This document shows, piece after piece, positions 24,140 through 31,038 of a stretch of 36,603 bases of DNA. This DNA is from an uncultured Collinsella sp. (GTDB lineage Bacteria > Actinomycetota > Coriobacteriia > Coriobacteriales > Coriobacteriaceae): positions 1-36,603 of the forward strand of contig CAUEPS010000017.1 in the NCBI GenBank assembly GCA_959019775.1. The letters run 5' to 3'. The notes below the pieces were generated by a model, which had not been told where the DNA came from, ran no database searches, and saw only the letters and a list, made by a program, of their open reading frames with translations. Made by a program: the position numbers and the translations under genes. How positions within the stretch are numbered: the stretch's first letter is position 1; each line of letters opens with the position of its first letter.

Positions 24140-24154
24140 ATAGGGAGTTGGGTT

Positions 24155-25936
24155 TTAGAGGCGGGCGAGGTCGTAGGCTTGGGCGGCTGCTTCACCGGCG
24201 CAGATGAGGTTGGTTGTGGCTTCCTGGGGGTCGAGCGCTTGGTCAAGAGGCATGGGCCTGCGGCAGACCGGCAGGACCAAGTCGATGCCCTGACCATACA
24301 CCGCATCCAAATTATCCGCACGACCGCCCACGACGGCGACTACCGGCTTGCCATAGCGATTGGCACGGCGGGCCACGCCCACCGGCGCCTTGCCGGCAGC
24401 GGATTGCTCGTCCATGTTGCCCTCGCCTGTAATGACCAGGTCGACATCGCGCACGCGCTCGTCAAACCCAATCAGATCGAGCACCGTCTCCACGCCCGAA
24501 CGCAACTCAGCACCGAGCGCCAGCAGCGCGGCGCCCAAGCCACCTGCCGCGCCCGCGCCAGGCACGCCGAGCACCGAGCCAAATGTCCGCACGCCCTCGG
24601 GCACGCGCAACAACCCCTGAGCCCGCACCCCGGTAATCGCCGCATCGAGCAGGCGGCCGTAGCCGACCATCCAACTGTCGTACCTGCCCAGCGCTTCGAC
24701 ATCGTCTGTCGGCAGGCCCTTTTGCCCGCCAAACACTGCAAGTGCCCCACGACGCCCCACGAGCGGGTTCTCGACATCAGAGAGCACGACGATACGCGCG
24801 CTATTCAGCGCCCGAAGCGCCGGTGCCAAATCGATACTCGCCACCTGCTCAAGCCCCGCGAGACCAGGGGCGACATCGCAGCCCTGATCATCGACCACAC
24901 GCGCGCCCAGCGCCTGCAGCATGCCGGCGCCACCGTCGTTGGTGGCACTGCCGCCCAGACCAATATAGATAGTCTTTGCCCCAGCACGAACCGCTCGAAG
25001 CATGAGCTCGCCCACGCCATAGGTCGTAGCGGCCAACGCCGCCGGCTCTGTGCAAGGCGAATACCCAATACCCGCCGCCTCGGCCATCTCGATTACAGCC
25101 GACTCGTGCTCGCCGTCCACCAGCATCCGGGCAGACACACAGTCGCCCAGAGGGCCTGCGACTTCACATGCCACGACCTCACCGCCGCACGCGGCAACGG
25201 CATCGAGCGTTCCCTCGCCGCCATCCGCCAGCGGCAGCGCGCTTACCTGGGCATCGGGCCACACGCGGCGCACACCTTCGGCAACGGCCTCCTCCGCCTG
25301 CGCGCTCGAAACGCTGCCCTTAAAGGAGTCGATCGCCAGCTGCACACGGCGGGGCCGGCGGCACGCGGCACCAAAATCGACCGCCCCAACGGCAGTATCT
25401 TTGACACCCGCAAGCGCCTCGGCGTGGGCGGTATGCGCCTCAAGATCGGCCCCACAACCGCAGCCAGCACCATCGGTGCCACGCAGCCCACTAAAATAAC
25501 CGCTCAGCACCGCGCGGCACTCGTCTGCCAGCACGCCGGCGGTCACATTAAACCGATGATTCAGGCGCGAATCGGCATTGAGGTCGTATAGCGACCCCAG
25601 AGCGCCCGCTTTAGCATCGGCCGCGCCGTACACGCAGCGCCCCACGCGCGCGTTAACCATAAGCCCCGCGCACATGCAGCAGGGCTCGAGCGTCACGTAG
25701 ACCGTACAATCGGAAAGACGCCAGCGTCCAAGCGACTGAGCGGCGGCGCACAGGGCCGAAAACTCGGCATGCGCCGAAGGATCCTGGTCGAGCTCGCGGC
25801 GATTATGCGCCCGCGCGACAATCTCGCCGTCGCGCACCACTACGGCTCCGATGGGCACCTCGCCCACCGCAGCGGCGGCGCGCGCCTCGGCCAGCGCCTC
25901 ACGCATGAACTTCTCATCGATTTCGGTGATCGTCAT
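24155..25936 (-). CDS. tadA: Fusion of tRNA adenosine deaminase (TadA) and glycerate 2-kinase
   Basis: One uninterrupted 593-residue frame carries two enzymes. Residues about 5-150 are TadA, which makes inosine-34 in tRNA-Arg: the zinc and catalytic motifs HAEFSAL and PCCMCAG are complete, as is VPIGAVVV. A linker (about 155-200) leads to a complete GlxK-type glycerate kinase (about 200-593), with LAIDSFKGSVSS, LADGGEGTLDA, GLGGSATNDGGAGM, SDVENPL and ITGEGNMD, which phosphorylates glycerate. The ATG at 25936 follows GGGAAGGCGAACG. tRNA-Ser diverges from it, and the SRP RNA follows it on the same strand. I see no stop codon or separate strong start at the junction, so this looks like a true fusion. 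Whether it is later cleaved is unknown. Confidence 0.9.
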   Translation of the reverse strand: MTITEIDEKFMREALAEARAAAAVGEVPIGAVVVRDGEIVARAHNRRELDQDPSAHAEFSALCAAAQSLGRWRLSDCTVYVTLEPCCMCAGLMVNARVGRCVYGAADAKAGALGSLYDLNADSRLNHRFNVTAGVLADECRAVLSGYFSGLRGTDGAGCGCGADLEAHTAHAEALAGVKDTAVGAVDFGAACRRPRRVQLAIDSFKGSVSSAQAEEAVAEGVRRVWPDAQVSALPLADGGEGTLDAVAACGGEVVACEVAGPLGDCVSARMLVDGEHESAVIEMAEAAGIGYSPCTEPAALAATTYGVGELMLRAVRAGAKTIYIGLGGSATNDGGAGMLQALGARVVDDQGCDVAPGLAGLEQVASIDLAPALRALNSARIVVLSDVENPLVGRRGALAVFGGQKGLPTDDVEALGRYDSWMVGYGRLLDAAITGVRAQGLLRVPEGVRTFGSVLGVPGAGAAGGLGAALLALGAELRSGVETVLDLIGFDERVRDVDLVITGEGNMDEQSAAGKAPVGVARRANRYGKPVVAVVGGRADNLDAVYGQGIDLVLPVCRRPMPLDQALDPQEATTNLICAGEAAAQAYDLARL

Positions 25937-25987
25937 CGTTCGCCTTCCCTGTTGCAAATCCAAAACGATGCTATCATTACGACTCAC

Positions 25988-26077
25988 GGAGAGATGGCAG
26001 AGCGGTTGAATGCGGCGGTCTTGAAAACCGTTGAGCGCGAGAGCGTTCCGGGGGTTCGAATCCCCCTCTCTCCGCCA
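25988..26077 (+). tRNA. tRNA-Ser (anticodon TGA)
   Basis: The acceptor stem GGAGAGA pairs with TCTCTCC, followed by discriminator G and an encoded CCA (26075-26077). The anticodon loop CTTGAAA centres on TGA (26022-26024). A long variable arm (GAGCGCGAGAGCGTTC region) and the T arm GGGGGTTCGAATCCCCC are typical of class II serine tRNAs reading UCA codons. Confidence 0.95.
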
Positions 26078-26080
26078 CTC

Positions 26081-26665
26081 TTAGTGACCCACCGGCGTCA
26101 TGGTCCGCTCGAACAGTGCATCGACCACGTCGGCGATTTCGGATCGGCGCTCTAGTACGTGGCCCGATTCCCACCACATAGTGAAGAGCCGAATAATGCC
26201 GCCGGCGACAAACTCAGACGTTGTCTCGAGCGATACGGGCGCGAGCGCGTCCTCGTCAAGCGCGCTCATCACGCGCCCGCGTATGGAGCGCGCGATGCGG
26301 TCGCAAATCGTGCTGGTCAGCATACCCGACATACTGCTCGCCAAAATGTTATCCATGAGCTGCTCATGCGCCAGAATCAGATCCATGGCATCGGCGAACA
26401 CTTCGTGGCGAAGCGCGCGCACGTCCTCGGCGCCCTCCGCGCCATCCGCATCGGCCCGCTTTTGCGGCAGGCCCGACATGAGTTCATCGATATAGAAGGC
26501 AAAGTAATCGTTCTTGTCGCGGAAGTGCTTGTAGAACGTCGTCCGACGAATCATAGCGCGGTCGCACAGCATGGCAACCGTCACGTCCTCAAACCGATGC
26601 TCTTCGAGCAGCTCAGTAAAGGCCTCGAACAGGGCCCGATAGGTTTTCTTGATACGAAGGTCCAT
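26081..26665 (-). CDS. TetR-family transcriptional regulator
   Basis: A 194-residue regulator. The N-terminal helix-turn-helix (about residues 5-52) reads KKTYRALFEAFTELLEEHRFEDVTVAMLCDRAMI followed by RTTFYKHFRDKNDYF, the TetR recognition helix and its conserved YxHF segment. The C-terminal ~140 residues are helical and form the ligand and dimer part. The ATG at 26665 follows GAGGAGGGCGATATAT. The stop lies four bases after the tRNA-Ser end, on the opposite strand. It diverges from lemA across ~210 bp, so it may control itself or lemA. The ligand and target are unknown. Confidence 0.9.
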   Translation of the reverse strand: MDLRIKKTYRALFEAFTELLEEHRFEDVTVAMLCDRAMIRRTTFYKHFRDKNDYFAFYIDELMSGLPQKRADADGAEGAEDVRALRHEVFADAMDLILAHEQLMDNILASSMSGMLTSTICDRIARSIRGRVMSALDEDALAPVSLETTSEFVAGGIIRLFTMWWESGHVLERRSEIADVVDALFERTMTPVGH

Positions 26666-26810
26666 ATATATCGCCCTCCTCAAGGAGAAGACAACGCTCA
26701 CTAATCTGTCGCATATCTTACACCTGTATCGCCCGCCCCCTGGCGAATGGCCTTACCTTGGTGGAAACATAACGCTTACCGGAAAGTTCGGTATCGCCAA
26801 AGGTTGCGGG

Positions 26811-26816
26811 TATACT
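26811..26816 (+). promoter_or_regulatory. -10 element upstream of lemA
   Basis: TATACT preceded by TTGCGGG, 61 bases before the lemA ATG. The -35 region is weak (TTCGGT with an 18-bp spacer). Confidence 0.35.
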
Positions 26817-26877
26817 AGTAGCGTTACACCAACGGCAGCCGGCGGAAGACGCCGCGGCCATTCGAAACGGAGACACC

Positions 26878-27429
26878 ATGATTCCCGTCATCATCGGTAT
26901 CGTTGTTGTCATTGTGATTGTCTGCGCCATCGCCGGCATCTACAACAACATGGTCACCAAGCGCAATCGCATTGATAACGCCTGGCAGAACATCGACACG
27001 CAGCTGCAGCGCCGCAACGACCTGATCCCTAACCTGGTCGAGACCGTCAAGGGCTACGCCAAACACGAGCAGGACACGCTTGCCGCCGTGGTCAACGCGC
27101 GCAACGCCGCCGTAAGCGCCACCACGCCCGAAGCCAAGATGGAAGCCGACAACGTGCTGACCGGCGCCCTGCGCCAGCTCTTTGCCGTGGCCGAGGCCTA
27201 CCCCGACCTTAAGGCGAACACCAACTTTACGCAGCTCCAGTCCACGCTCGAGGACACCGAGAACAAGGTGAGCTACGCGCGCCAGAGCTACAACGATTGC
27301 GTGCTCAGCTACAACAACGCCATCCAGACCTTCCCGGCCGTCATCTTTGCCGGCATCTTCCAGTTTAAGGAGCGCCAGGGCTTCGAGGCCGCCGAAGCTG
27401 CCCGCCAGGCACCGACCGTCAAGTTCTAA
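26878..27429 (+). CDS. lemA: LemA-family membrane protein
   Basis: A 183-residue LemA protein of normal family length. An N-terminal membrane helix (about 3-21: PVIIGIVVVIVIVCAIAGIY) is followed by the family core YNNMVTKRNRIDNAWQNID, QLQRRNDLIPNLVETVKGYA, and SYARQSYNDCVLSYNNAIQTFP. The soluble part is a four-helix bundle whose biochemical role is not established. The ATG at 26878 has CGGAGACACC upstream. It is a single-gene unit ending in a strong terminator. LemA genes often neighbour TPM-domain or HtpX genes, but none is present here. Confidence 0.95.
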   Translation: MIPVIIGIVVVIVIVCAIAGIYNNMVTKRNRIDNAWQNIDTQLQRRNDLIPNLVETVKGYAKHEQDTLAAVVNARNAAVSATTPEAKMEADNVLTGALRQLFAVAEAYPDLKANTNFTQLQSTLEDTENKVSYARQSYNDCVLSYNNAIQTFPAVIFAGIFQFKERQGFEAAEAARQAPTVKF

Positions 27430-27465
27430 CAGATCCGCAGCGTATCCTTAATCGGGTATATGCAT

Positions 27466-27504
27466 AAACCGCCTCGTCGAATGCATACTTCGACGAGGCG
27501 GTTT
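27466..27504 (+). terminator. Terminator of lemA
   Basis: A perfect 16-bp stem (27466-27481 and 27489-27504) with a 7-base loop, followed by CCTTTG, 36 bases after the lemA stop codon. Confidence 0.85.
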
Positions 27505-27529
27505 CCTTTGTCGCGAAGGTCCCCCTCAA

Positions 27530-27742
27530 GGCGCCGTGCATTTTTGGGAGTATTCAGCATAACCAAGAGTTTCGGGCGCCACGATAAATGCCAAAGACCG
27601 CGAATATCCCTACAAATCAAACGCTGTCAGCCCATAACCCCGCCCATCATTCGTAGAAAACATCGAGAAATCCCGATTTTTCGCCCGAGGCCGGTATGCA
27701 GGGGTCTTCGATTGCAGAATACTCGCAAAAATGCACGTCGCC
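27530..27742. repeat. 213-bp MITE-like element with 29-bp terminal inverted repeats
   Basis: The ends 27530-27558 and 27714-27742 are inverted repeats matching at 26 of 29 positions (left end GGCGCCGTGCATTTTTGGG; right end read inward GGCGACGTGCATTTTTGCG). The 155-bp interior has no gene but does contain secondary structure (CGAGAAATCCCGATTTTTCG near 27664-27683). Size and ends fit a non-autonomous element or a large structured RNA. The gap between lemA and ilvE, about 580 bp, is otherwise gene-free. Confidence 0.6.
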
Positions 27743-27778
27743 ACCACCCCCCCCCACATGGCGCGAACCAAAACAAAA

Positions 27779-27797
27779 GCGCGGCCTAAAAGGCCGC
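27779..27797. terminator. Short hairpin GCGCGGCC/GGCCGCGC
   Basis: GCGCGGCC and GGCCGCGC pair around TAAAA in the lemA-ilvE gap. No gene end is adjacent, so its role is unclear. Confidence 0.4.
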
Positions 27798-27873
27798 GCG
27801 CCATCTTTAATTCAGATCTATATTGCCCGTAACGGTAGCGCCGAGGTAACGCAGGCCCGAGGGCGACCTTCCT

Positions 27874-27955
27874 TTCCGGCGCACTCCGCAGGACGAAAGA
27901 ACCTCCGCCGCACGTAGTGCGCAGCGGAGGTTCTTTCATGTCCGAGGACGCGCCG
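27874..27955. terminator. Composite long hairpin downstream of ilvE
   Basis: The main stem 27895-27908 / 27924-27937 (GAAAGAACCTCCGC with GCGGAGGTTCTTTC) is perfect, with an inner CGCAC/GTGCG stem and outer GGAC/GTCC and CCGGCGC/GCGCCGG pairs. On the minus strand it follows the ilvE stop codon by ~70 bases and probably terminates ilvE, but it is larger than a simple terminator. Confidence 0.65.
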
Positions 27956-28008
27956 GGAGATAGGCCGGTCCGCCTCGGTCAGGGCTTGATGAGAATTACG
28001 AAGCCAGG

Positions 28009-29061
28009 TTACGCCACGGTGTAAACCCAGTTGTGCTTATCCTCGACAGCACCGGACTGGATGCCAGTCAGGGTCTCGCGGAGCTTCTTCATCACAGGAC
28101 CAATCTCGGTGTAGCCAGCCGGGAAGGTCACGGTCTCATCGGCACCGTAGACCTTGTTGTCGATCTCACCGACTGGGGAGATAACGGCAGCGGTGCCGCA
28201 CAGACCGCACTCAACAAAGGTGCCGGCCTTGACCTCGGCCCACTCGACGGGACGCTGGTCGACGGTCATGCCCAAATCCTCGGCGACCTGAACGAGCGAA
28301 CGGCGGGTGATGGAGGGCAGGATGGAGTCGGTGTGCGACTGCGGGACGACAAGCGTGCCGTCCTCCTTCACGAACAGAACGTTCGCGCCACCGGTCTCCT
28401 CGACATAGGTGCGGGACTCGGAGTCGAGATACAAGTTCTCGGCATAGCCCTCGCGGTGAGCCTCCATCGTGGGCTTAAGGGACATGGCGTAGTTCAGGCC
28501 GGCCTTGATATTACCGGTGCCGTGCGGTGCGGCGCGGTCGTACTCGGAAACGCGCAGCTTGACGGGCTTGAGGCCACCCTTAAAGTACGGACCGACCGGA
28601 GTCACGAGAATACGGAACGTGTACTCAGGAGCGGGAGCCACGCCAATCACGTCACCGGAGCCGATCATAAACGGACGGACATACAGAGTCGCGCCGGAGC
28701 CGAAGGGCGGAACCCAGGCGGCGTTGGCAGAAACGACCTGCTTAACGGCCTCAACGAACTTGTCCTTGGGGAACGGGGGCATCTCGAGGCGCTGGGCAGA
28801 GTTATACATGCGCTCGGCGTTCATGTCGGGACGGAAGCAGACGATGCTGCCGTCCTCGGCGGTGTAGGCCTTCAGGCCCTCAAAGACCTCCTGGCAGTAA
28901 TGGAAGATGCCACCGCACTCGGAGACATGCAGGGTGTGGTCGGTGGTCAGGCCGCCCTCGTCCCACTCGCCATCCTTCCAATGAGCCTCGTAGCTGTAAT
29001 CGGTCTTCATGTAGCCAAAGCCGAGGCTACCCCAATCGATATCCTTCTTCTCGACAGTCAT
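28009..29061 (-). CDS. ilvE: Branched-chain amino acid aminotransferase
   Basis: A 350-residue class IV PLP aminotransferase that interconverts Leu, Ile and Val with their keto acids using glutamate. The PLP lysine is Lys186 in TGNIKAGLNYAMSLK. Other family segments are VFEGLKAY, FRPDMNAERM, LYVRPFMIGSG, YLDSESRTYVEETGGANVLFV, SITRRSLVQVA and ECGLCGTAAVISPVG. Length and motifs match the long (ilvE/BCAT2-like) type. The ATG at 29061 follows AAGGAGCGACAT. The frame continues upstream but lacks family similarity there. It ends in a composite hairpin and has a ~145-base leader that may hold a short ORF. Confidence 0.95.
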   Translation of the reverse strand: MTVEKKDIDWGSLGFGYMKTDYSYEAHWKDGEWDEGGLTTDHTLHVSECGGIFHYCQEVFEGLKAYTAEDGSIVCFRPDMNAERMYNSAQRLEMPPFPKDKFVEAVKQVVSANAAWVPPFGSGATLYVRPFMIGSGDVIGVAPAPEYTFRILVTPVGPYFKGGLKPVKLRVSEYDRAAPHGTGNIKAGLNYAMSLKPTMEAHREGYAENLYLDSESRTYVEETGGANVLFVKEDGTLVVPQSHTDSILPSITRRSLVQVAEDLGMTVDQRPVEWAEVKAGTFVECGLCGTAAVISPVGEIDNKVYGADETVTFPAGYTEIGPVMKKLRETLTGIQSGAVEDKHNWVYTVA

Positions 29062-29207
29062 ATGTCGCTCCTTACATACACAGTTGCATACTCGCGAACT
29101 CGCACGCAAGGACCGAGGCCGACCGCGTCGCAACGTCGCACGCCCGGAGCGTAGAGCCGGACGGGACACGCGAACGGCATCAAAGCCGATGGCACGTCGA
29201 TTCGCAT
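29058..29207 (-). CDS. Possible 49-residue leader ORF overlapping the ilvE start
   Basis: An ATG at 29207 opens a 50-codon frame (MRIDVPSALMPFACPV...) whose TGA overlaps the ilvE ATG by four bases (ATGA). It contains eight valines, three leucines and two isoleucines among 49 residues. A good -10 (TACAAT, 29215-29220 read on the minus strand) would place the transcript start at or within a base of this ATG, so it would be leaderless. It could be a regulatory or translational-coupling leader, but a chance frame in GC-rich DNA is a real alternative. Confidence 0.25.
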   Translation of the reverse strand: MRIDVPSALMPFACPVRLYAPGVRRCDAVGLGPCVRVREYATVYVRSDI

Positions 29208-29214
29208 GCACGAG

Positions 29215-29220
29215 ATTGTA
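29215..29220 (-). promoter_or_regulatory. -10 element upstream of ilvE
   Basis: TACAAT on the minus strand, 154 bases upstream of the ilvE ATG. A weak -35 candidate (TTTATC) lies 16 bp upstream. Confidence 0.4.
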
Positions 29221-29290
29221 CTCCCCGCACGCGTCTGATAAAACGCTTTTCTTTAACTAAGTAAAGTATTTTCATTTGACCGAAACTAAA

Positions 29291-29322
29291 GAGGCCCGCC
29301 ACCGTAAGCGGTGACGGGCCTC
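29291..29322 (-). terminator. Terminator of the DedA-family gene
   Basis: GAGGCCCG (29291-29298) pairs with CGGGCCTC (29315-29322), with an inner CACCG/CGGTG stem. On the minus strand it is followed by TTTAGTTT. It lies ~29 bases beyond the stop codon of the DedA-family gene. Confidence 0.8.
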
Positions 29323-29350
29323 AACTGCACGGTCTGCGCGCTGGCTCGAG

Positions 29351-29998
29351 CTACACGTTCTTTTTGCCCAGCTTAGCCTTAACCAGGCCGACCACGGTCG
29401 GGATGATCGACACGGCGACAATGCCGATAATCAGCAGCTCAAAGTGCTCCTGCACAAAGGGAATGCCGCCAAAGAAGTAACCCAGCAGCGTAAAGACCGT
29501 CGACCAGGTAATGCCACCCAACACGTTGAAGACGACAAAGTTGCGCCAATGCATGCCGCCCATGCCGGCGATAAAAGGCACAAAGGTTCGGATGAACGGG
29601 AAGAAGCGGCCGAGGAAGATGGCCAGATGGCCCCACTTATCCAAGAAGTCCTCGGACTTTTTGATGCGCTCGGGCGTCATGGCCTTTACCTTGCCCGAGG
29701 CGATAATCTTTTTGCCAAAGAAGTGGCCGATCATAAAGTTGCACTGATCGCCCAGGATGGCTGCGGCCCATGCGGTGGCCAGAAGTGCCACGATGTTAAA
29801 GCCGCCGTTGTGGGCAAAGAAGCCCGAGGCAAACAGCAGCGAATCGCCGGGAAGGAACGGGAAGAACACCACGCCCGTCTCGATAAAGATGATCAAGAAC
29901 GCGCAGCCGTAGGCCATAAGCGGGCCGGCGGCGATCCAGCTGGCAATCGCGGTGCGCGGGTCTTTGAGCAGCTCAGCGATAAAATTAATGAAACCCAT
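29351..29998 (-). CDS. DedA-family membrane protein
   Basis: A 215-residue DedA/SNARE-associated (VTT-domain) membrane protein. It has the family core ETGVVFFPFLPGDSLLFASG (about 36-55), ILGDQCNFMIGHFFGKK, and GRFFPFIRTFVPFIAGMGGM (about 130-150), where the acidic and Arg residues needed for function in the family are present. Four to five further hydrophobic segments include the C-terminal LLIIGIVAVSIIPTVVGLV. DedA proteins support undecaprenyl-phosphate or other lipid recycling across the cytoplasmic membrane. The ATG at 29998 follows GAGAGGTTTTACTTC. It diverges from cysE. Confidence 0.93.
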   Translation of the reverse strand: MGFINFIAELLKDPRTAIASWIAAGPLMAYGCAFLIIFIETGVVFFPFLPGDSLLFASGFFAHNGGFNIVALLATAWAAAILGDQCNFMIGHFFGKKIIASGKVKAMTPERIKKSEDFLDKWGHLAIFLGRFFPFIRTFVPFIAGMGGMHWRNFVVFNVLGGITWSTVFTLLGYFFGGIPFVQEHFELLIIGIVAVSIIPTVVGLVKAKLGKKNV

Positions 29999-30163
29999 GA
30001 AGTAAAACCTCTCAGTTGTGGGCGCGGACACGTCCAAGTTGACCAGTATACGGTTGCAGCACCCCCTCGTGCGCAACCCCACAAAAGCATGACTCCATTA
30101 CCAGCAAGTTTGCATAACTGACACCTGTCGCGCAAAGCCGCCAAGATTGTTCTTCCTAATCCC

Positions 30164-30180
30164 TAGCGAATCGCTATACT
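30164..30180 (+). promoter_or_regulatory. -10 element and overlapping palindrome upstream of cysE
   Basis: TATACT (30175-30180) is a good -10. It overlaps a perfect palindrome TAGCGA-A-TCGCTA (30164-30176), a natural place for a repressor. A -35 candidate, TTCCTA, lies 16 bp upstream and is weak. Confidence 0.45.
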
Positions 30181-30221
30181 TTATTGAATCGAATTGCCAT
30201 GGCGCTAAGGGAGGGCGGCCA

Positions 30222-30926
30222 GTGAGCTTTATCAATACCATTCGCGAGGACATCAAGACCGTCCAGGCGCAGGACCCCGCCGCGCAAAGCGGTCTGGTCA
30301 TCTTCCTTTCCTATCCTGGCCTGCACGCCAAGTGGAACCACGTACCCGAGCATTGGCTCTGGGAGCATGGACATCGCTCGCTCGCCCGTGTGCTCTCGCA
30401 AATCACCCGCCACATCACCGGCGTCGAGATTCATCCCGCCGCACAGATCGGCAAGCGCTTCTTTATCGACCACGCCATGGGCGTCGTCATCGGCGAAACC
30501 ACCGTCGTGGGCGACAACTGCGTGCTCTACCAGGGCGTCACGCTCGGCGGCACCGGTAACGAGACCGGCAAGCGCCACCCCACCCTGGGCAACAACGTCA
30601 CCGTGGGCACGGGCGCCAAGGTGCTCGGCAACATTCGCATCGGCAACAACGTCAAGATTGGCGGCAACTCGGTTGTCGTCAAGGACGTGCCCGACAACTG
30701 TACCGTCGTGGGCGTGCCGGGACGCATCATCAAGCGCAACGGCTGCCGCGTGTTCGAGGAGAGCTTCGACGCCAAGCAGCACCGCGAGTACATGCCCGAC
30801 GACGCCGCCGAGCAGTCCGCGCTCAACCGTCAAGGCATCACCGAAAACGCCCGCCGCGTCAAGGAACTCGAGCGAGAGGTGGCCGAGCTTAAGGCCCTCG
30901 TTGCCAAACTTGTGGACGAACGCTAG
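30222..30926 (+). CDS. cysE: Serine O-acetyltransferase
   Basis: A 234-residue serine acetyltransferase, which makes O-acetylserine from serine and acetyl-CoA for cysteine synthesis. The N-terminal helical part (about 1-60) is short, as in Gram-positive forms. The left-handed beta-helix follows with GVEIHPAAQIGKRFFIDHAMG (catalytic His in DHAMG), VVIGETTVVGDN, GVTLGGTG and KRHPTLGNNVTVG (second conserved His), ending VGVPGRII. The C-terminus adds a coiled coil (ENARRVKELEREVAELKALVAKL) beyond the core. The GTG at 30222 is chosen because GGGAGGGCGGCCA precedes it; upstream in-frame ATGs overlap the promoter. It ends before two terminator-like hairpins. Confidence 0.93.
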   Translation: MSFINTIREDIKTVQAQDPAAQSGLVIFLSYPGLHAKWNHVPEHWLWEHGHRSLARVLSQITRHITGVEIHPAAQIGKRFFIDHAMGVVIGETTVVGDNCVLYQGVTLGGTGNETGKRHPTLGNNVTVGTGAKVLGNIRIGNNVKIGGNSVVVKDVPDNCTVVGVPGRIIKRNGCRVFEESFDAKQHREYMPDDAAEQSALNRQGITENARRVKELEREVAELKALVAKLVDER

Positions 30927-30965
30927 GAGCGCAAGCGGCACAAGACGACATCGGCACCGACGCAA

Positions 30966-31000
30966 AAGGCGCGCCAGAGGATTCACCCCCGGCGCGCCTT
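30966..31000 (+). terminator. Terminator of cysE
   Basis: AAGGCGCGCC (30966-30975) and GGCGCGCCTT (30991-31000) pair perfectly and are followed by ATTTG, 40 bases after the cysE stop codon. Confidence 0.8.
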
Positions 31001-31007
31001 ATTTGCG

Positions 31008-31038
31008 ATGTGACAAAGGGACTGTCCCTTTGTCACAT
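31008..31038. repeat. Palindromic repeat family B, copy 2
   Basis: ATGTGACAAAGGGA (31008-31021) and its exact complement (31025-31038) leave a 3-base loop. The right arm touches the stop codon of the minus-strand ABC gene (31038-31040), so it probably terminates that operon. It shares the TGTGACAAAG arms with 9858-9890. Confidence 0.8.

Noticed and set aside
24155..25936. Frameshift or missed stop joining tadA and the glycerate kinase
   Set aside because: The reading frame is continuous, the linker has normal codon use, and both domains are complete. A sequencing error cannot be fully excluded, but nothing in the sequence points to one.
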